From contig NZ_CP186274.1 in assembly GCF_049331405.1 (NCBI RefSeq), positions 8,432,001-8,496,000 on the forward strand: DNA of 64,000 nt. The letters are read 5' to 3'. Positions 1-8,540 of this stretch are shown here, one piece after another. Source of the stretch: PoT sp049331405 (GTDB lineage: Bacteria; Planctomycetota; Planctomycetia; Isosphaerales; Isosphaeraceae). The position numbers were made by a program, and so were the translations under genes. Under the pieces are notes generated by a model, which was given only the letters and a program-made list of their open reading frames with translations, searched no databases and was not told where the DNA came from. The first letter of the stretch is position 1; the number at the start of each line of letters is the position of its first letter.

Positions 1-640
1 CGGCGACCGGGAGGGGGTCGCCTATCACGAGGTTCGCCACGCCCTCGGGCAGCCCCGCTTCGGCCAGGCACTCGAACATCTGGATCAAGGTCAGCGGCGT
101 CTGGTCGGCCGGTCGGCTCACGACCGTGCAGCCGACGGCCAGCGCCGGTGCGATCTTGCGACTTGGCAATGCGGCCGGGAAGTTCCAGGGGGTGATGGTG
201 CCAACGACACCCACCGGGTGCTTGATCGCGTAGTGACGCTTGGAGGCGTTCGACTGCGGGATGATGCGCCCGTAGGCACGCTTGCCCTCTTCGGCGAACC
301 ATTCGAAGGTGTCGGCGGCGTGCAGGACCTCGGCCTTGGCCTCGAGTAGGGGCTTCCCCTGCTCCTGGGTGAGGGTGCGGGCGATGCTATCTGCCCGCTC
401 GCGCATCAGGTCGGCGGTCTTCTTGAGAATCTTGGCCCGTTCGTAGGCTGTGGCGGACTTCCACTGGGGGAAAGCACGGGTGGCCGCCTCGATGGCTCGG
501 TCGGCCTCAGGCCTTCCACCGTACGCGACCTCGGCGATCACCGACTCGTCGGCCGGGTTGATGACCGCAAGTGTCCGCCCGCCGTCCGCACCGATCCACT
601 TGCCGTCAATGAACATGTGCGTCCGATACTTCGTGGCCAT
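1..640 (-). CDS. NAD(P)-dependent aldehyde dehydrogenase, succinate-semialdehyde dehydrogenase-like (C-terminus beyond window)
   Basis: The N-terminal ~213 residues of an aldehyde dehydrogenase; the frame runs off the left edge, so the catalytic cysteine is not seen. The start is the ATG at 640 (MATKYRTHMFIDGKWI). Visible family features are the N-terminal strand region ending in INPADESVIAEV, the helix LTQEQGKPLLEAKAEV, and the cofactor-binding VGTITPWNFP motif. The residues after it read GCTVVSRPADQTPL; the lysine that usually contacts the nucleotide in the KPA motif is arginine here. Overall style resembles GabD-type semialdehyde dehydrogenases, which oxidise an aldehyde to an acid with NAD(P)+. 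The substrate cannot be assigned. It points away from the PEP-CTERM gene. Confidence 0.88.
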   Translation of the reverse strand, partial: MATKYRTHMFIDGKWIGADGGRTLAVINPADESVIAEVAYGGRPEADRAIEAATRAFPQWKSATAYERAKILKKTADLMRERADSIARTLTQEQGKPLLEAKAEVLHAADTFEWFAEEGKRAYGRIIPQSNASKRHYAIKHPVGVVGTITPWNFPAALPSRKIAPALAVGCTVVSRPADQTPLTLIQMFECLAEAGLPEGVANLVIGDPLPVA

Positions 641-1038
641 AGTCATGTGTTCTTCGCCCTTCCCGTCGTTGGCCGTGAGACCCGAACTGCCCGGCCCTTG
701 AGACGAGTGACCGAGGCGTTCCCGCGTGATAATTGGCCTCGAGCATGAGGCCTTACCATAACGGTACACCCGATCCCCTTGCAACCGGCGGCATCGGTCG
801 TCATCCTAGGGCACACCCTCAAGGTAAGCCCTAATCGTCAAGGTCGACTAGAAACGCATTTAAGTTCCCCAAACCACCGTATCTCGATCCGGGATGGACG
901 AATTTCGTCGTTCGGGGCACAATCCGCTCAAGCGTTGGAATTGGCGGCACCGATACGACTTTTGCGTAGCTACCGTTGAGTGTCATGGTGTCGTATGGAC
1001 GCGACCTCGAATTGCCCTCGTGGCAGTCTGGGTGAGTA
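641..1038. other. Divergent intergenic region
   Basis: A 398-bp gap between the divergent aldehyde dehydrogenase and PEP-CTERM genes, so promoters for both must lie here. I could not identify clear -35/-10 pairs. A 13-bp odd palindrome, GACGAATTTCGTC at 897-909, is the only structure I noticed. No convincing small gene was seen: overlapping frames lack a ribosome-binding site and family features. Confidence 0.5.
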
Positions 1039-1593
1039 ATGAGACTATCTCCCATGAATGCAGCAATCTCTCGGCGATGCGGCCGGCTTACGTTGTCGCT
1101 TACCATGTTGTGCTCCCTGGCCCTGTTCGCCGATTCGACGGTGCAGGCTAGTCCGATCCGCACTCGAGCTAATATCAGCGCTCAGTCGTCGGTCGTCGGA
1201 TTACCCGGTTTGAGGGCGTGGGTCAACTTCTTGAACGCGGGCCAGCAACTCTGGTCTGAAGTCAAGAGCCCCCCCGTGACTCTGGCGGTGCGAAAGATCA
1301 TGGCCCAGGCCCTGAGCCAGGCGAACGCGGCCTCAAGCCCCTGGGTGCAGTACCTCACCTGGCGACGCGATCTGAACCCCACGAGGTTCGACTTCTATCA
1401 CCCGTTCCTGGGGCCGCAGATCGAAAACCTGCCGCCGCCTAACCCGCAGCCGCAAACGATCGATCCCCCCCCGCCCACGGTCGTCCCGCCCCCCCCCGGA
1501 CCGACCGTGCCCGAACCGAGCTCCTGGATGCTCTCTCTCGGCGTCTTGGCCTCCGGCGTCTACTGGCGCAGGCGGGCCGTGAAGAAGGCCTGA
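1039..1593 (+). CDS. PEP-CTERM sorting-domain secreted protein
   Basis: A 184-residue exported protein. It has an N-terminal signal segment after a basic stretch (RRCGRLTLSLTMLCSLALF, ~12-30), a central region without a recognisable domain, and a proline-rich linker (~131-160). It ends in a PEP-CTERM tail: the PEPSS motif, a hydrophobic helix (WMLSLGVLASGVYW) and a basic end (RRRAVKKA). In known systems this tail is recognised and cleaved by an exosortase during export to the envelope or exopolysaccharide; no exosortase gene is in this window. The middle domain gives no function. A strong terminator follows 38 bases downstream, so it is probably monocistronic. Confidence 0.85.
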   Translation: MRLSPMNAAISRRCGRLTLSLTMLCSLALFADSTVQASPIRTRANISAQSSVVGLPGLRAWVNFLNAGQQLWSEVKSPPVTLAVRKIMAQALSQANAASSPWVQYLTWRRDLNPTRFDFYHPFLGPQIENLPPPNPQPQTIDPPPPTVVPPPPGPTVPEPSSWMLSLGVLASGVYWRRRAVKKA

Positions 1594-1630
1594 CCTCCTT
1601 CGATTGGGCGACACGGCGCGAAACAATCAA

Positions 1631-1667
1631 GGGACGTGGATCCGCGAAAGCGATCCACGCCCCTTTT
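1631..1667 (+). terminator. Rho-independent terminator after PEP-CTERM gene
   Basis: Stem 1631-1642 pairs with 1652-1663 over 12 positions with one mismatch, around a 9-base loop, followed by TTTT. It lies 38 bases after the PEP-CTERM stop codon. Confidence 0.75.
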
Positions 1668-1872
1668 CGCGTTGAACTCGTGAACAAGACAGACGCAAGC
1701 GAGTTCGACTCACGATCTCGATCTGGATCAGAAGGGCCCGCTGCAACCCTCGTCCTGATGCGAGCGTGCGCTTTCTGGTAAAATCAAGCGACACCGAACG
1801 TATCCGGAATCGACGGTGTCCAAAAGTCGAGCGAAATGACTGGGCCCGGTTCTCCAGGGCAAGGGTTTGACG

Positions 1873-3432
1873 ATGAGCGACGCGAAGAACTTCTACATCA
1901 CCACGGCGATCGACTATCCCAACAGCCGCCCCCACATCGGCACCGCGTTCGAGAAGATCGGGGCCGACGTCCAGGCACGCTTTCGCCGCATGGAAGGTTC
2001 CCGCGTCCACTTCCTGATGGGCAACGACGAGAACACCATCAAGGTCTCCCAACGCGCCGAAGCCCTGGGCATGGAGCCGAAGCCCTACGTCGACGACATG
2101 GCTCGCCAGTTTCGCGAGGTCTGGGCCGCACTCGAGATCTCGAACGACGACTTCATCCAGACGAGCGAAGAACGCCACTTCATCGGCTGTCAGAAGTTCA
2201 TCTCGAAGGTCAACGAGGCGGGCGACATCTACAAGAAATCGTACACCGGCCTCTACTGCAACGGCTGCGAAGCCTTCAAGACGGAGAAGGAGATCGTCGA
2301 CGGTCGTTGCCCGAACCACCCGAATGCCCCTTTACGCGAAGTCGAGGAGGAAAATTACTTCTTCCGACTCTCCGCGTTCCGTGAGCGACTCCTTGCGCAC
2401 TATCAGGCGAATCCTGACTTCATCCAGCCCGAGAGCCGTCGGAACGAGATCGTGAACCTCGTCGAAGGCGGCCTCCAGGATATCTCAATCAGCCGGAAGG
2501 GGTTCACCTGGGGGATCCCCGTCCCATTCGATCCTGACCAGACCATCTACGTCTGGTTCGATGCACTACTCAACTACATCACCGCCATCGGTTACGGGAC
2601 GGACGAGGCACGCTTCGAATCGATCTGGCCGGCGGATGTCCACGTGATTGGGAAGGACATCACGCGGTTCCATTGCGCACTCTGGCCGGCCATGCTGATG
2701 TCGGCCAGCCTCCCCCTGCCCAAGCAAGTCTTCGGGCATGGATTCGTCTACAACAAGGAAGGCGGCAAGGTCAGCAAGTCGTCTGGCACCGCCATCGATC
2801 CGGCCGAGTACGTCAAGCTCCACGGAGCCGAGGCCTTCCGCTATTACTTCATGAAGGAGTGCCCCTTCGGCGGGGATGGCAGCTTCAGCGAGGAGCGATT
2901 CATCGAGGTCTATAACTCCGACCTGGCCAACAACCTCGGAAACCTCTATAGCCGCACACTGTCGATGTGCGTCAAGTATTTCGACGGTCAGCTCGAAGGC
3001 TCAGCCTCGGTCGACAAGACCGCCTGGCTAGCCGGACTCGACCTGGCAGGCTTGATTGAAGACCTCCGAAACAAGGTCGGAACCTTCGAATACAACCTCG
3101 CACTACAGAGGATCTGGCAGGAGGTTCTGGGCGCGGCGAATCGTTATATCGATGCCACTGCACCATTCAAGCTCGCCAAGACTGATCTCGACGCCTGCAA
3201 GAACGTGCTTATCAACCTAGCAGAAGCGGTGCGAGTCAGTGCAATATTAACGAAACCATTCCTACCATCTACCGCAGAGACCTTCTATCGGGCCTTCAAT
3301 TTCGAAGAATCTCAGGGCTGGGAGAGCGTTAGCTATGCAGACGCTGCTCAACCAATTAGCCTCGAGCTCAAAGTGACTGCCCCCCTAGAGTCGGGTAAGC
3401 CACGACCGCTTTTCCCCAAGATTGAAGCCTAA
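1873..3432 (+). CDS. metG: Methionine--tRNA ligase
   Basis: Charges tRNA-Met with methionine in the cytoplasm; a class I aminoacyl-tRNA synthetase of 519 residues. The HIGH signature appears as HIGT (21-24) and the KMSKS loop as KVSKS (299-303). The connective domain has one zinc knuckle, C129-x2-C132 ... C146-x2-H149, as in the one-knuckle Thermus type. The C-terminal anticodon-binding helical domain is present but there is no appended Trbp111-like domain. I chose the ATG at 1873 over an in-frame TTG at 1867 because an AAGGG Shine-Dalgarno lies at 1861-1865. It is flanked by terminators on both sides and so is probably transcribed alone. Confidence 0.97.
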   Translation: MSDAKNFYITTAIDYPNSRPHIGTAFEKIGADVQARFRRMEGSRVHFLMGNDENTIKVSQRAEALGMEPKPYVDDMARQFREVWAALEISNDDFIQTSEERHFIGCQKFISKVNEAGDIYKKSYTGLYCNGCEAFKTEKEIVDGRCPNHPNAPLREVEEENYFFRLSAFRERLLAHYQANPDFIQPESRRNEIVNLVEGGLQDISISRKGFTWGIPVPFDPDQTIYVWFDALLNYITAIGYGTDEARFESIWPADVHVIGKDITRFHCALWPAMLMSASLPLPKQVFGHGFVYNKEGGKVSKSSGTAIDPAEYVKLHGAEAFRYYFMKECPFGGDGSFSEERFIEVYNSDLANNLGNLYSRTLSMCVKYFDGQLEGSASVDKTAWLAGLDLAGLIEDLRNKVGTFEYNLALQRIWQEVLGAANRYIDATAPFKLAKTDLDACKNVLINLAEAVRVSAILTKPFLPSTAETFYRAFNFEESQGWESVSYADAAQPISLELKVTAPLESGKPRPLFPKIEA

Positions 3433-3460
3433 CGCGACTACTTCATACTTGCGATTCGAC

Positions 3461-3496
3461 GCGGCCCTCCGTTCATCAGACGGGAGGGCCGCTTTC
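3461..3496 (+). terminator. Rho-independent terminator after metG
   Basis: The arm GCGGCCCTCCG (3461-3471) pairs with CGGGAGGGCCGC (3481-3492), followed by a T-rich stretch, 29 bases past the metG stop. Confidence 0.8.
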
Positions 3497-3622
3497 GTTT
3501 CGAAAGGCCGGAATGTCCATTGGCACAGCAGTTGCTTTCAAAGCTAACCGCTTTTCCTAAGAACGGACCTCATCCAACTTCTCGGTCTGTTGCATTCATC
3601 ATCCTTGGGAGGGGTAACTGCG

Positions 3623-3781
3623 ATGAACCGACTCTCTGAAGTTGCCGTGACCTTGGCTCCCGAACTCTTCGAGCGACTGCGAGCCGAAGCGGATTTGCTC
3701 GGCGTCTCCCTGGAATGGCTCGTTGCCTCGCTCGTCGTCGATACGATCGAAGAACCGACCAAGCTTCGCGTCGGCGCTTGA
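3623..3781 (+). CDS. Small ribbon-helix-helix-like protein
   Basis: A 52-residue protein starting MNRLSEVAVTLAPELFERL. The start at 3623 is supported by a GGAGGGG ribosome-binding site at 3608-3614. An N-terminal strand (EVAVTLAPE) followed by two predicted helices (LFERLRAEADLLG and LEWLVASLVVDTIEE) is the layout of CopG/Arc-type DNA-binding proteins. A helical adaptor role is also possible. There is no toxin-like partner next to it: the neighbour is a convergent ABC permease ending 34 bases away. Function is inferred from secondary-structure style only. Confidence 0.5.
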   Translation: MNRLSEVAVTLAPELFERLRAEADLLGVSLEWLVASLVVDTIEEPTKLRVGA

Positions 3782-3814
3782 ACCTGGATACCTTCCCTCC
3801 CGATCCCATCGTCA

Positions 3815-5536
3815 TCATGATTCGGGAGTGCTGAGCCGGCTCAGGGCCAGGGCTGCACAAAGGCTAGCGCTGCTCATGGTGACCAGCAAGACGATGACGA
3901 CCCCCGATAAATGACTCTCCACCCCGGTGTGCAAGAGGCCCCAGATCATCACGGTCAGGGGAGTCGTACCCGGCGGTGTGATAAGATTGGTAGCGGGCAG
4001 CTCTCCTAGCGCCAGGACAAATGCCACCCACCACGATGCGACCACCGATCGCCTGGTAAGCGGGAGAGCGACCCGTCGCACGATTCCCCAGGGTCGCAAC
4101 CCATCCACCTCCGCCACCTCAAGATACTCCTGCGGCAAGGCCCTGAGATCGGGCCAGATCACCAGGTATGCGAACGGAAACGTTCGCAAGACCGCCGCAA
4201 GCACGATCATACCCTGCGAGTCGTAAAGCGTCGGGAAATCCCGATAGGCGAGCACGAGCGCCATGCCGGCCACGGGCCCCGGCGAAGCCAACGCCAGCGC
4301 CACGGCGATCGCCCCCAAAATGCGCCAAGCCCTCGAATGGATGCAGTTCCAGGCTAGCCCCCAGCCGAGGATCGTCGCGAAGGTCGCGCCTACTCCCGAC
4401 CACAACACACTCGTCGCAAGCGGCCCTTCCATGAATTCGCGGCCTCGTTCGAGCCAGCGCGAGAATCCTCGGCTCGCCGGATCATCCGGAGGCAAGTACG
4501 TTTGGCTATCGGCTAGCCCGGCAACCTCGGCGAGTGCGGTTTTCAGGGTTCCGGTCAGTCCGTCGAGCGACCAGGTTGGCAAGCGACCCAGGGCGGCACT
4601 CCCTCCGACTCGCCCCGCGCGCCAGATGAGCGTCGCCAAGGGGAGGGCAACCAGGCTCACAATGATGAGCGACGCCAGGACACCGACGGGGATCCGCCAA
4701 CCGCCGAGGTTCCAGACCCTGGCCCGACGCGCGACCGAGGTAAACCTGCGAGAATCGCCGCCGAACAGCGATGAACTCCCGAGGACGATCGCCAGTCCAA
4801 GCAAGGCGAGCGGCGGGAGCGTCACCGCCGCGGCCGCGCAGGGGCCGCGGCCGAGTTGGTATTGGAGGTAGGCTTCTTCGGCATAAGTGCGGACCTGGAG
4901 CAGGTCGGTGACGGTCATGTCGCCTGCCGTGAGCACGGCGACGGCGAGCGTCGCTGCCGCGATCCCTCCCAGGCTGCGACGGAGCGTCACCCGGAAGAAA
5001 ACCTGCCAGGCGGAAAGGTCGAGCAAGGCGCTTTCCTCGACCTCACGCTCGACGCCTAGCGAACCGATCCCCGCAAGGAGCATCACCCAGGGGATCGCCG
5101 CGAGGGCGTGGACGATCGCGGCCCCGTGGAGCCCGACCAGGATCGGCGAGGCCCCTCCGATGGCCTGCATCCGTCCTGCGTTCCCGAATGCCCCGAGCCA
5201 GGCCGACGCATGCAAAGGCATCGGCATGAACGCCGAGATCGCCATGAGCCAGACCAACGCACGGCGACCCCAGGCATCCGTCCGGAACAGCACGAGACCC
5301 AGGCAAACGCCGATCGGGACGGCGATGGACTCTGTCAGCAGCACCAGCTCGAGCGAAGTCGCCGCCAGCACGAGCGGCCGCGGCACGCTGTCGTCGGTTG
5401 GGCGAATGAGCACCGAGACATCCGGCGGAGGTGCGTCCGACTCCCTCGACGCGTTGAGGACGGTCGCCGCCGCCGGCCAGAAGACGACCACGACGAGCGA
5501 CAGAGCGACCAGGATGCCGATGCCGCGCGTCTTCAT
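3815..5536 (-). CDS. ABC transporter permease, two fused permease domains (iron/thiamine type)
   Basis: A 573-residue inner-membrane protein with about twelve hydrophobic segments in two halves. Each half carries an EAA-like loop that would contact the ATPase: EREVEESALLDLSAWQVFFR in the N-terminal half and the better EYLEVAEVDGLRPWGIVRRV in the C-terminal half. This fused two-domain layout is typical of FbpB/ThiP-type permeases for ferric iron, thiamine or similar solutes. Neither an ATPase nor a solute-binding protein gene is nearby, so the substrate is open. It lies 124 bases downstream of a sugar-isomerase gene on the same strand and may be the last gene of that run. Confidence 0.85.
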   Translation of the reverse strand: MKTRGIGILVALSLVVVVFWPAAATVLNASRESDAPPPDVSVLIRPTDDSVPRPLVLAATSLELVLLTESIAVPIGVCLGLVLFRTDAWGRRALVWLMAISAFMPMPLHASAWLGAFGNAGRMQAIGGASPILVGLHGAAIVHALAAIPWVMLLAGIGSLGVEREVEESALLDLSAWQVFFRVTLRRSLGGIAAATLAVAVLTAGDMTVTDLLQVRTYAEEAYLQYQLGRGPCAAAAVTLPPLALLGLAIVLGSSSLFGGDSRRFTSVARRARVWNLGGWRIPVGVLASLIIVSLVALPLATLIWRAGRVGGSAALGRLPTWSLDGLTGTLKTALAEVAGLADSQTYLPPDDPASRGFSRWLERGREFMEGPLATSVLWSGVGATFATILGWGLAWNCIHSRAWRILGAIAVALALASPGPVAGMALVLAYRDFPTLYDSQGMIVLAAVLRTFPFAYLVIWPDLRALPQEYLEVAEVDGLRPWGIVRRVALPLTRRSVVASWWVAFVLALGELPATNLITPPGTTPLTVMIWGLLHTGVESHLSGVVIVLLVTMSSASLCAALALSRLSTPES

Positions 5537-5660
5537 GTCTCACTCGTGGTCTGTCTAGAAGGGGCTCGAGCTCGATCAACTGACACGCGAGCGACCAATC
5601 AATTTATGATCTAATCAAATCCCGTATTCTGGCATACCTGCAATCCAAGAGAGAAAGCAC

Positions 5661-6485
5661 TTAATCTCGCAACCCGGCGTTGCGCATCAGGCCCGCCGTG
5701 GACTCGTACGCTTCGCGGACCCATTCCTCGATCCGATCGGGCTCGGGCGAATATTCCAGCTCGATCGACATCGCCACATCGTCGAGTGCGAGTCCCTTGA
5801 TCTTTCGCAGATAGGGGGCGAAGTCGACGACCCCCTTGCCGGGCGGCAGGTCACCGTGGGTTCTGCCATCGCAGTCGGAAATGTGGATATGGGCGATCCG
5901 GCCTCGCAAATCGTCCAGCAACGATGCGGGCTGATTCGCGAGGACGAGGTGGGAGATGTCGAGGTTGGACTTCACGCTCGGGTTGTCCACGTCTCGCAGG
6001 AACCTGGACATACTCTCGACCGTGTTCAGCAATGACTGGTGGAAGGGCTCGAGTTCGAGCGCGATCTCCAGGCCGAGTTCGGCCGCGTACTCGCCGAGCC
6101 TCGCGACGTTCTCGACGCCAGTACGCCACTGCTCGGCGGGCGGAATCACCTCGCGCTGCCAGATGTATTCGCCCAGGACGAGCAAGACATTGCGGGCCTG
6201 GAACGAGTAGGCGAGGTCGAGGTACGCCTTCACGCGGTCGACGTGGAATCGCTGGACGCTCGGGTTGAAGTCAACCAGGCCGATGGCCACGCAGGCAACG
6301 CTGATGATGGGCAGGCCCACTCGCTCGCACTCGGTCTCAATCCGCCGGCGCTCCCTGACGTCGATGTCGAGGGGATCGGCGAAGATGTCGATCGAGTCGA
6401 AGCCGATCTCCTTGGTCCTCTGAATGCCGTACGCCGTATCCCGGCCGGTCTGGGCCCACGCGGAGTTGATCAAACCGAGCTTCAT
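5661..6485 (-). CDS. Sugar phosphate isomerase/epimerase family TIM-barrel protein
   Basis: A 274-residue protein of the AP-endonuclease-2/xylose-isomerase-like fold. Expected metal-ligand positions are visible along the barrel: the glutamate in EIALELEP, the aspartate/histidine of NLDISHL, histidines in AHIHISD and THGDLPPGKG, and the final glutamate in SIELEYSP. Family members isomerise or epimerise sugars and inositol derivatives. It lies 48 bases downstream of a Gfo/Idh/MocA dehydrogenase; this pair is common in sugar or inositol catabolism and modification. The actual substrate is not deducible. Confidence 0.85.
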   Translation of the reverse strand: MKLGLINSAWAQTGRDTAYGIQRTKEIGFDSIDIFADPLDIDVRERRRIETECERVGLPIISVACVAIGLVDFNPSVQRFHVDRVKAYLDLAYSFQARNVLLVLGEYIWQREVIPPAEQWRTGVENVARLGEYAAELGLEIALELEPFHQSLLNTVESMSRFLRDVDNPSVKSNLDISHLVLANQPASLLDDLRGRIAHIHISDCDGRTHGDLPPGKGVVDFAPYLRKIKGLALDDVAMSIELEYSPEPDRIEEWVREAYESTAGLMRNAGLRD

Positions 6486-6533
6486 GGATGAGATCCGGCG
6501 GCCAGGGAGAACGACTCTTGATTGGCGATGATT

Positions 6534-7637
6534 TCAGGCGTTGAACTCGACGACGCGATGCTCGCGGGCGCCGTCGAGGACGGCCTCGCACAGGGCGATC
6601 GTCCTGAGGTTATCGCGCCCCGAGATATCCGGCTCCGTCCCGGCCTCGAGGGAGCGGAGCAGCCCAGCCATCGTACCGGCGAATGCGTCGGGGAACCAGG
6701 CTTCGAGCCATCGCGGGCGGTGCCACTGCCCCCGATCGGCGATGGTCGAGTAGTCCAAGGTACTCGGCGTCCGGGCCGGCCAGCCCGGCCATCCGATGGT
6801 GCCGAGCGCGATGCCCGTCGTCCCCTCGAATCGCCAGCGGATGCCGATATCGGAGGCCGCCCCTTCCCTCGCAGGGCCGTTCCAGACGTCGTCCCAGCAA
6901 CTTGCCCGGGCGTCATTGGCGTACTCGAGGATCACGAGGTTGATCCCGTCGGCGTGGGAGAACTTCGTCCTGGGATCGGGCCGAGTGCTGGCGAGGACTC
7001 GCTGAGGGTCGCCGAGCCAGTACCGGAACGTGTCGAGGTGGTGGATGCTCATGATGAACGTCGAGAGCGACCGCCCATCCTTCGCCCAGTCCATCCAGTG
7101 CGGGATTGCACGCATCTCGATCGTCGCCAGGACGGGCTCGCCGAGGACGCCCCGATCAATCAGCGACTTGAGGGCCCGCACCGACTGGTCGTACCGCATG
7201 TTCTGGTTGACCTGCAGGGCCACTCCAGCACCCTCGCAAAGCTCGACAAGTTCCGTCGCCTCGGCCAGGGTCATGGCGAGCGGCTTCTGGGCCAGGATCC
7301 CGCGGACGCGCCCGGGATGCTCCAGGATCTCGCGGATCAACGCCGGCTGGGAGTGGGGAGGGACGGCCAGGTCGATGACCTCGACCTCGGGATCATCGAG
7401 CAGGGATGCGAGCGAGTCGTGGACCTTGGGAATGCCTCGCAGAGCGGCGACTTCCTCGGCGGTTGCGCGGGTCCTCGAAGTGATCCCGACGACCCGGAAC
7501 CCGGCCTGGGCGTAGGCGACGAGGTGACAGTCTCGGACGATGAATCCGGCCCCGACGACCCCGATCCCGACATCACGCCTCTTGGGTAGCTCGGGCAGAT
7601 AGCTCAGATTATGGTCCGAGGGTTCGGCACCGAGCAT
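6534..7637 (-). CDS. Gfo/Idh/MocA family oxidoreductase
   Basis: An NAD(P)-dependent sugar dehydrogenase of ~367 residues. The N-terminal Rossmann domain has GIGVVGAGFIVRDCHL and a following acidic/arginine loop (ITSRTRATAEE). The central motif reads ILAQKPLAMT; the usual EKP is QKP, with the catalytic lysine kept. The C-terminal part matches the family's mixed beta-sheet domain. A GTG (7640) and an ATG (7637) are adjacent; I use the ATG, with GGAAGG about nine bases upstream. It lies 33 bases downstream of a CDP-alcohol phosphatidyltransferase and 48 upstream of the isomerase, so it probably supplies or modifies a sugar or inositol for the same pathway. Confidence 0.88.
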   Translation of the reverse strand: MLGAEPSDHNLSYLPELPKRRDVGIGVVGAGFIVRDCHLVAYAQAGFRVVGITSRTRATAEEVAALRGIPKVHDSLASLLDDPEVEVIDLAVPPHSQPALIREILEHPGRVRGILAQKPLAMTLAEATELVELCEGAGVALQVNQNMRYDQSVRALKSLIDRGVLGEPVLATIEMRAIPHWMDWAKDGRSLSTFIMSIHHLDTFRYWLGDPQRVLASTRPDPRTKFSHADGINLVILEYANDARASCWDDVWNGPAREGAASDIGIRWRFEGTTGIALGTIGWPGWPARTPSTLDYSTIADRGQWHRPRWLEAWFPDAFAGTMAGLLRSLEAGTEPDISGRDNLRTIALCEAVLDGAREHRVVEFNA

Positions 7638-7673
7638 CACGTTCAGCCTTCCACGCGGTCAAACGAGGTGACC

Positions 7674-8540
7674 TCAGACGCGAGTCCTATCGTAATCGGT
7701 GGCCGTTGAGTGTCCAGGCTCCATCCAGGGGTGGAACCAGGCGTCGAACTCGGCGTTGACCGCGCCCCGGGCCACGACGCGAGCACAACGAGCCGTCGCC
7801 AGCATCGGCGCGAGTATGGCCATTCCTCGAACCGACCAGCGCCACGACGCGAGCCAGACTTCCGGAACAAAGGCGGCGAAGCCGGCCATCAGCGTCAATC
7901 CCAGCAGGATGACGTGGGGCTCGCACGATTTGTACGCGGGCCAGGTGAGCATGCCCCGGCCACGTCGCGGCCAGGACGGGGCCGGCGCGGGCTTCCCGCC
8001 GCTACCACCGTCGATCCGGTAAATCGTCTCCTCGCGCTTGAGCCGCTGGAAGAAAGCCTTGTAGCGGCAATCGTTGGCGAGGGCGAGGATCGACCAGCCC
8101 AGGGCCATCGAGCCGCCGGCGATCGCCCAGGCGGGGTCGCCGGTTCTCGCGGCCATGCCGTATCCGAGGACGAAGCCAACCACGAGGTTCCAGGTGTGGT
8201 GCATCAGATAGTCGAAGAAGACGCCGTCGAGGCTCGCCGTCTTCCACCACCGCGCGACCTGGCCATCGACGTGGTCGAGCCAGTACCAGACGTGCAGCAG
8301 GACCGCCCCCGCGATGAAACCCGCTCGAGTACCGCTCCCGATCGCCGCGGCACCGATGAACTCAGCACCGAGCGCCAGCAGCGTCACTTGATGGGCTGAG
8401 AGTCGCAGGCGGACGGCCAACCATGTCCCATAAACCGCCATCGGCCGAGAGACGCGGCGGGCGAGCCAGTTGCCGATCTCCCGATGCCTCTGCTTGTGGA
8501 CCGTCCGCCTCAGTTCTTCCAGGGTCGGCGATCGCGTCAT
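7674..8540 (-). CDS. CDP-alcohol phosphatidyltransferase family membrane protein
   Basis: A 288-residue polytopic protein of the family that moves a phosphatidyl or phospho-alcohol group from a CDP-linked donor to a second alcohol. The signature DGx2ARx8Gx3Dx3D is recognisable as DGQVAR ... G ... D ... but its last position is histidine instead of aspartate (DGVFFDYLMHH). That aspartate is normally a catalytic/metal residue, so this is an atypical subfamily or has altered chemistry. Its ATG overlaps the stop codon of the upstream glycosyltransferase (ATGA), which implies translational coupling. The setting suggests a role in a membrane-anchored glycolipid or phosphodiester-linked polymer. Confidence 0.8.
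   Translation of the reverse strand: MTRSPTLEELRRTVHKQRHREIGNWLARRVSRPMAVYGTWLAVRLRLSAHQVTLLALGAEFIGAAAIGSGTRAGFIAGAVLLHVWYWLDHVDGQVARWWKTASLDGVFFDYLMHHTWNLVVGFVLGYGMAARTGDPAWAIAGGSMALGWSILALANDCRYKAFFQRLKREETIYRIDGGSGGKPAPAPSWPRRGRGMLTWPAYKSCEPHVILLGLTLMAGFAAFVPEVWLASWRWSVRGMAILAPMLATARCARVVARGAVNAEFDAWFHPWMEPGHSTATDYDRTRV

Noticed and set aside
897..909. Palindrome GACGAATTTCGTC upstream of the PEP-CTERM gene as an operator
   Set aside because: A single 13-bp palindrome without a second copy or a located promoter is too weak to call.
2641..2646. CACGTG palindromes at 2641, 10434 and 32488 as further parS sites
   Set aside because: The flanking GTTN and AAAC arms are missing; these are ordinary E-box-like hexamers.
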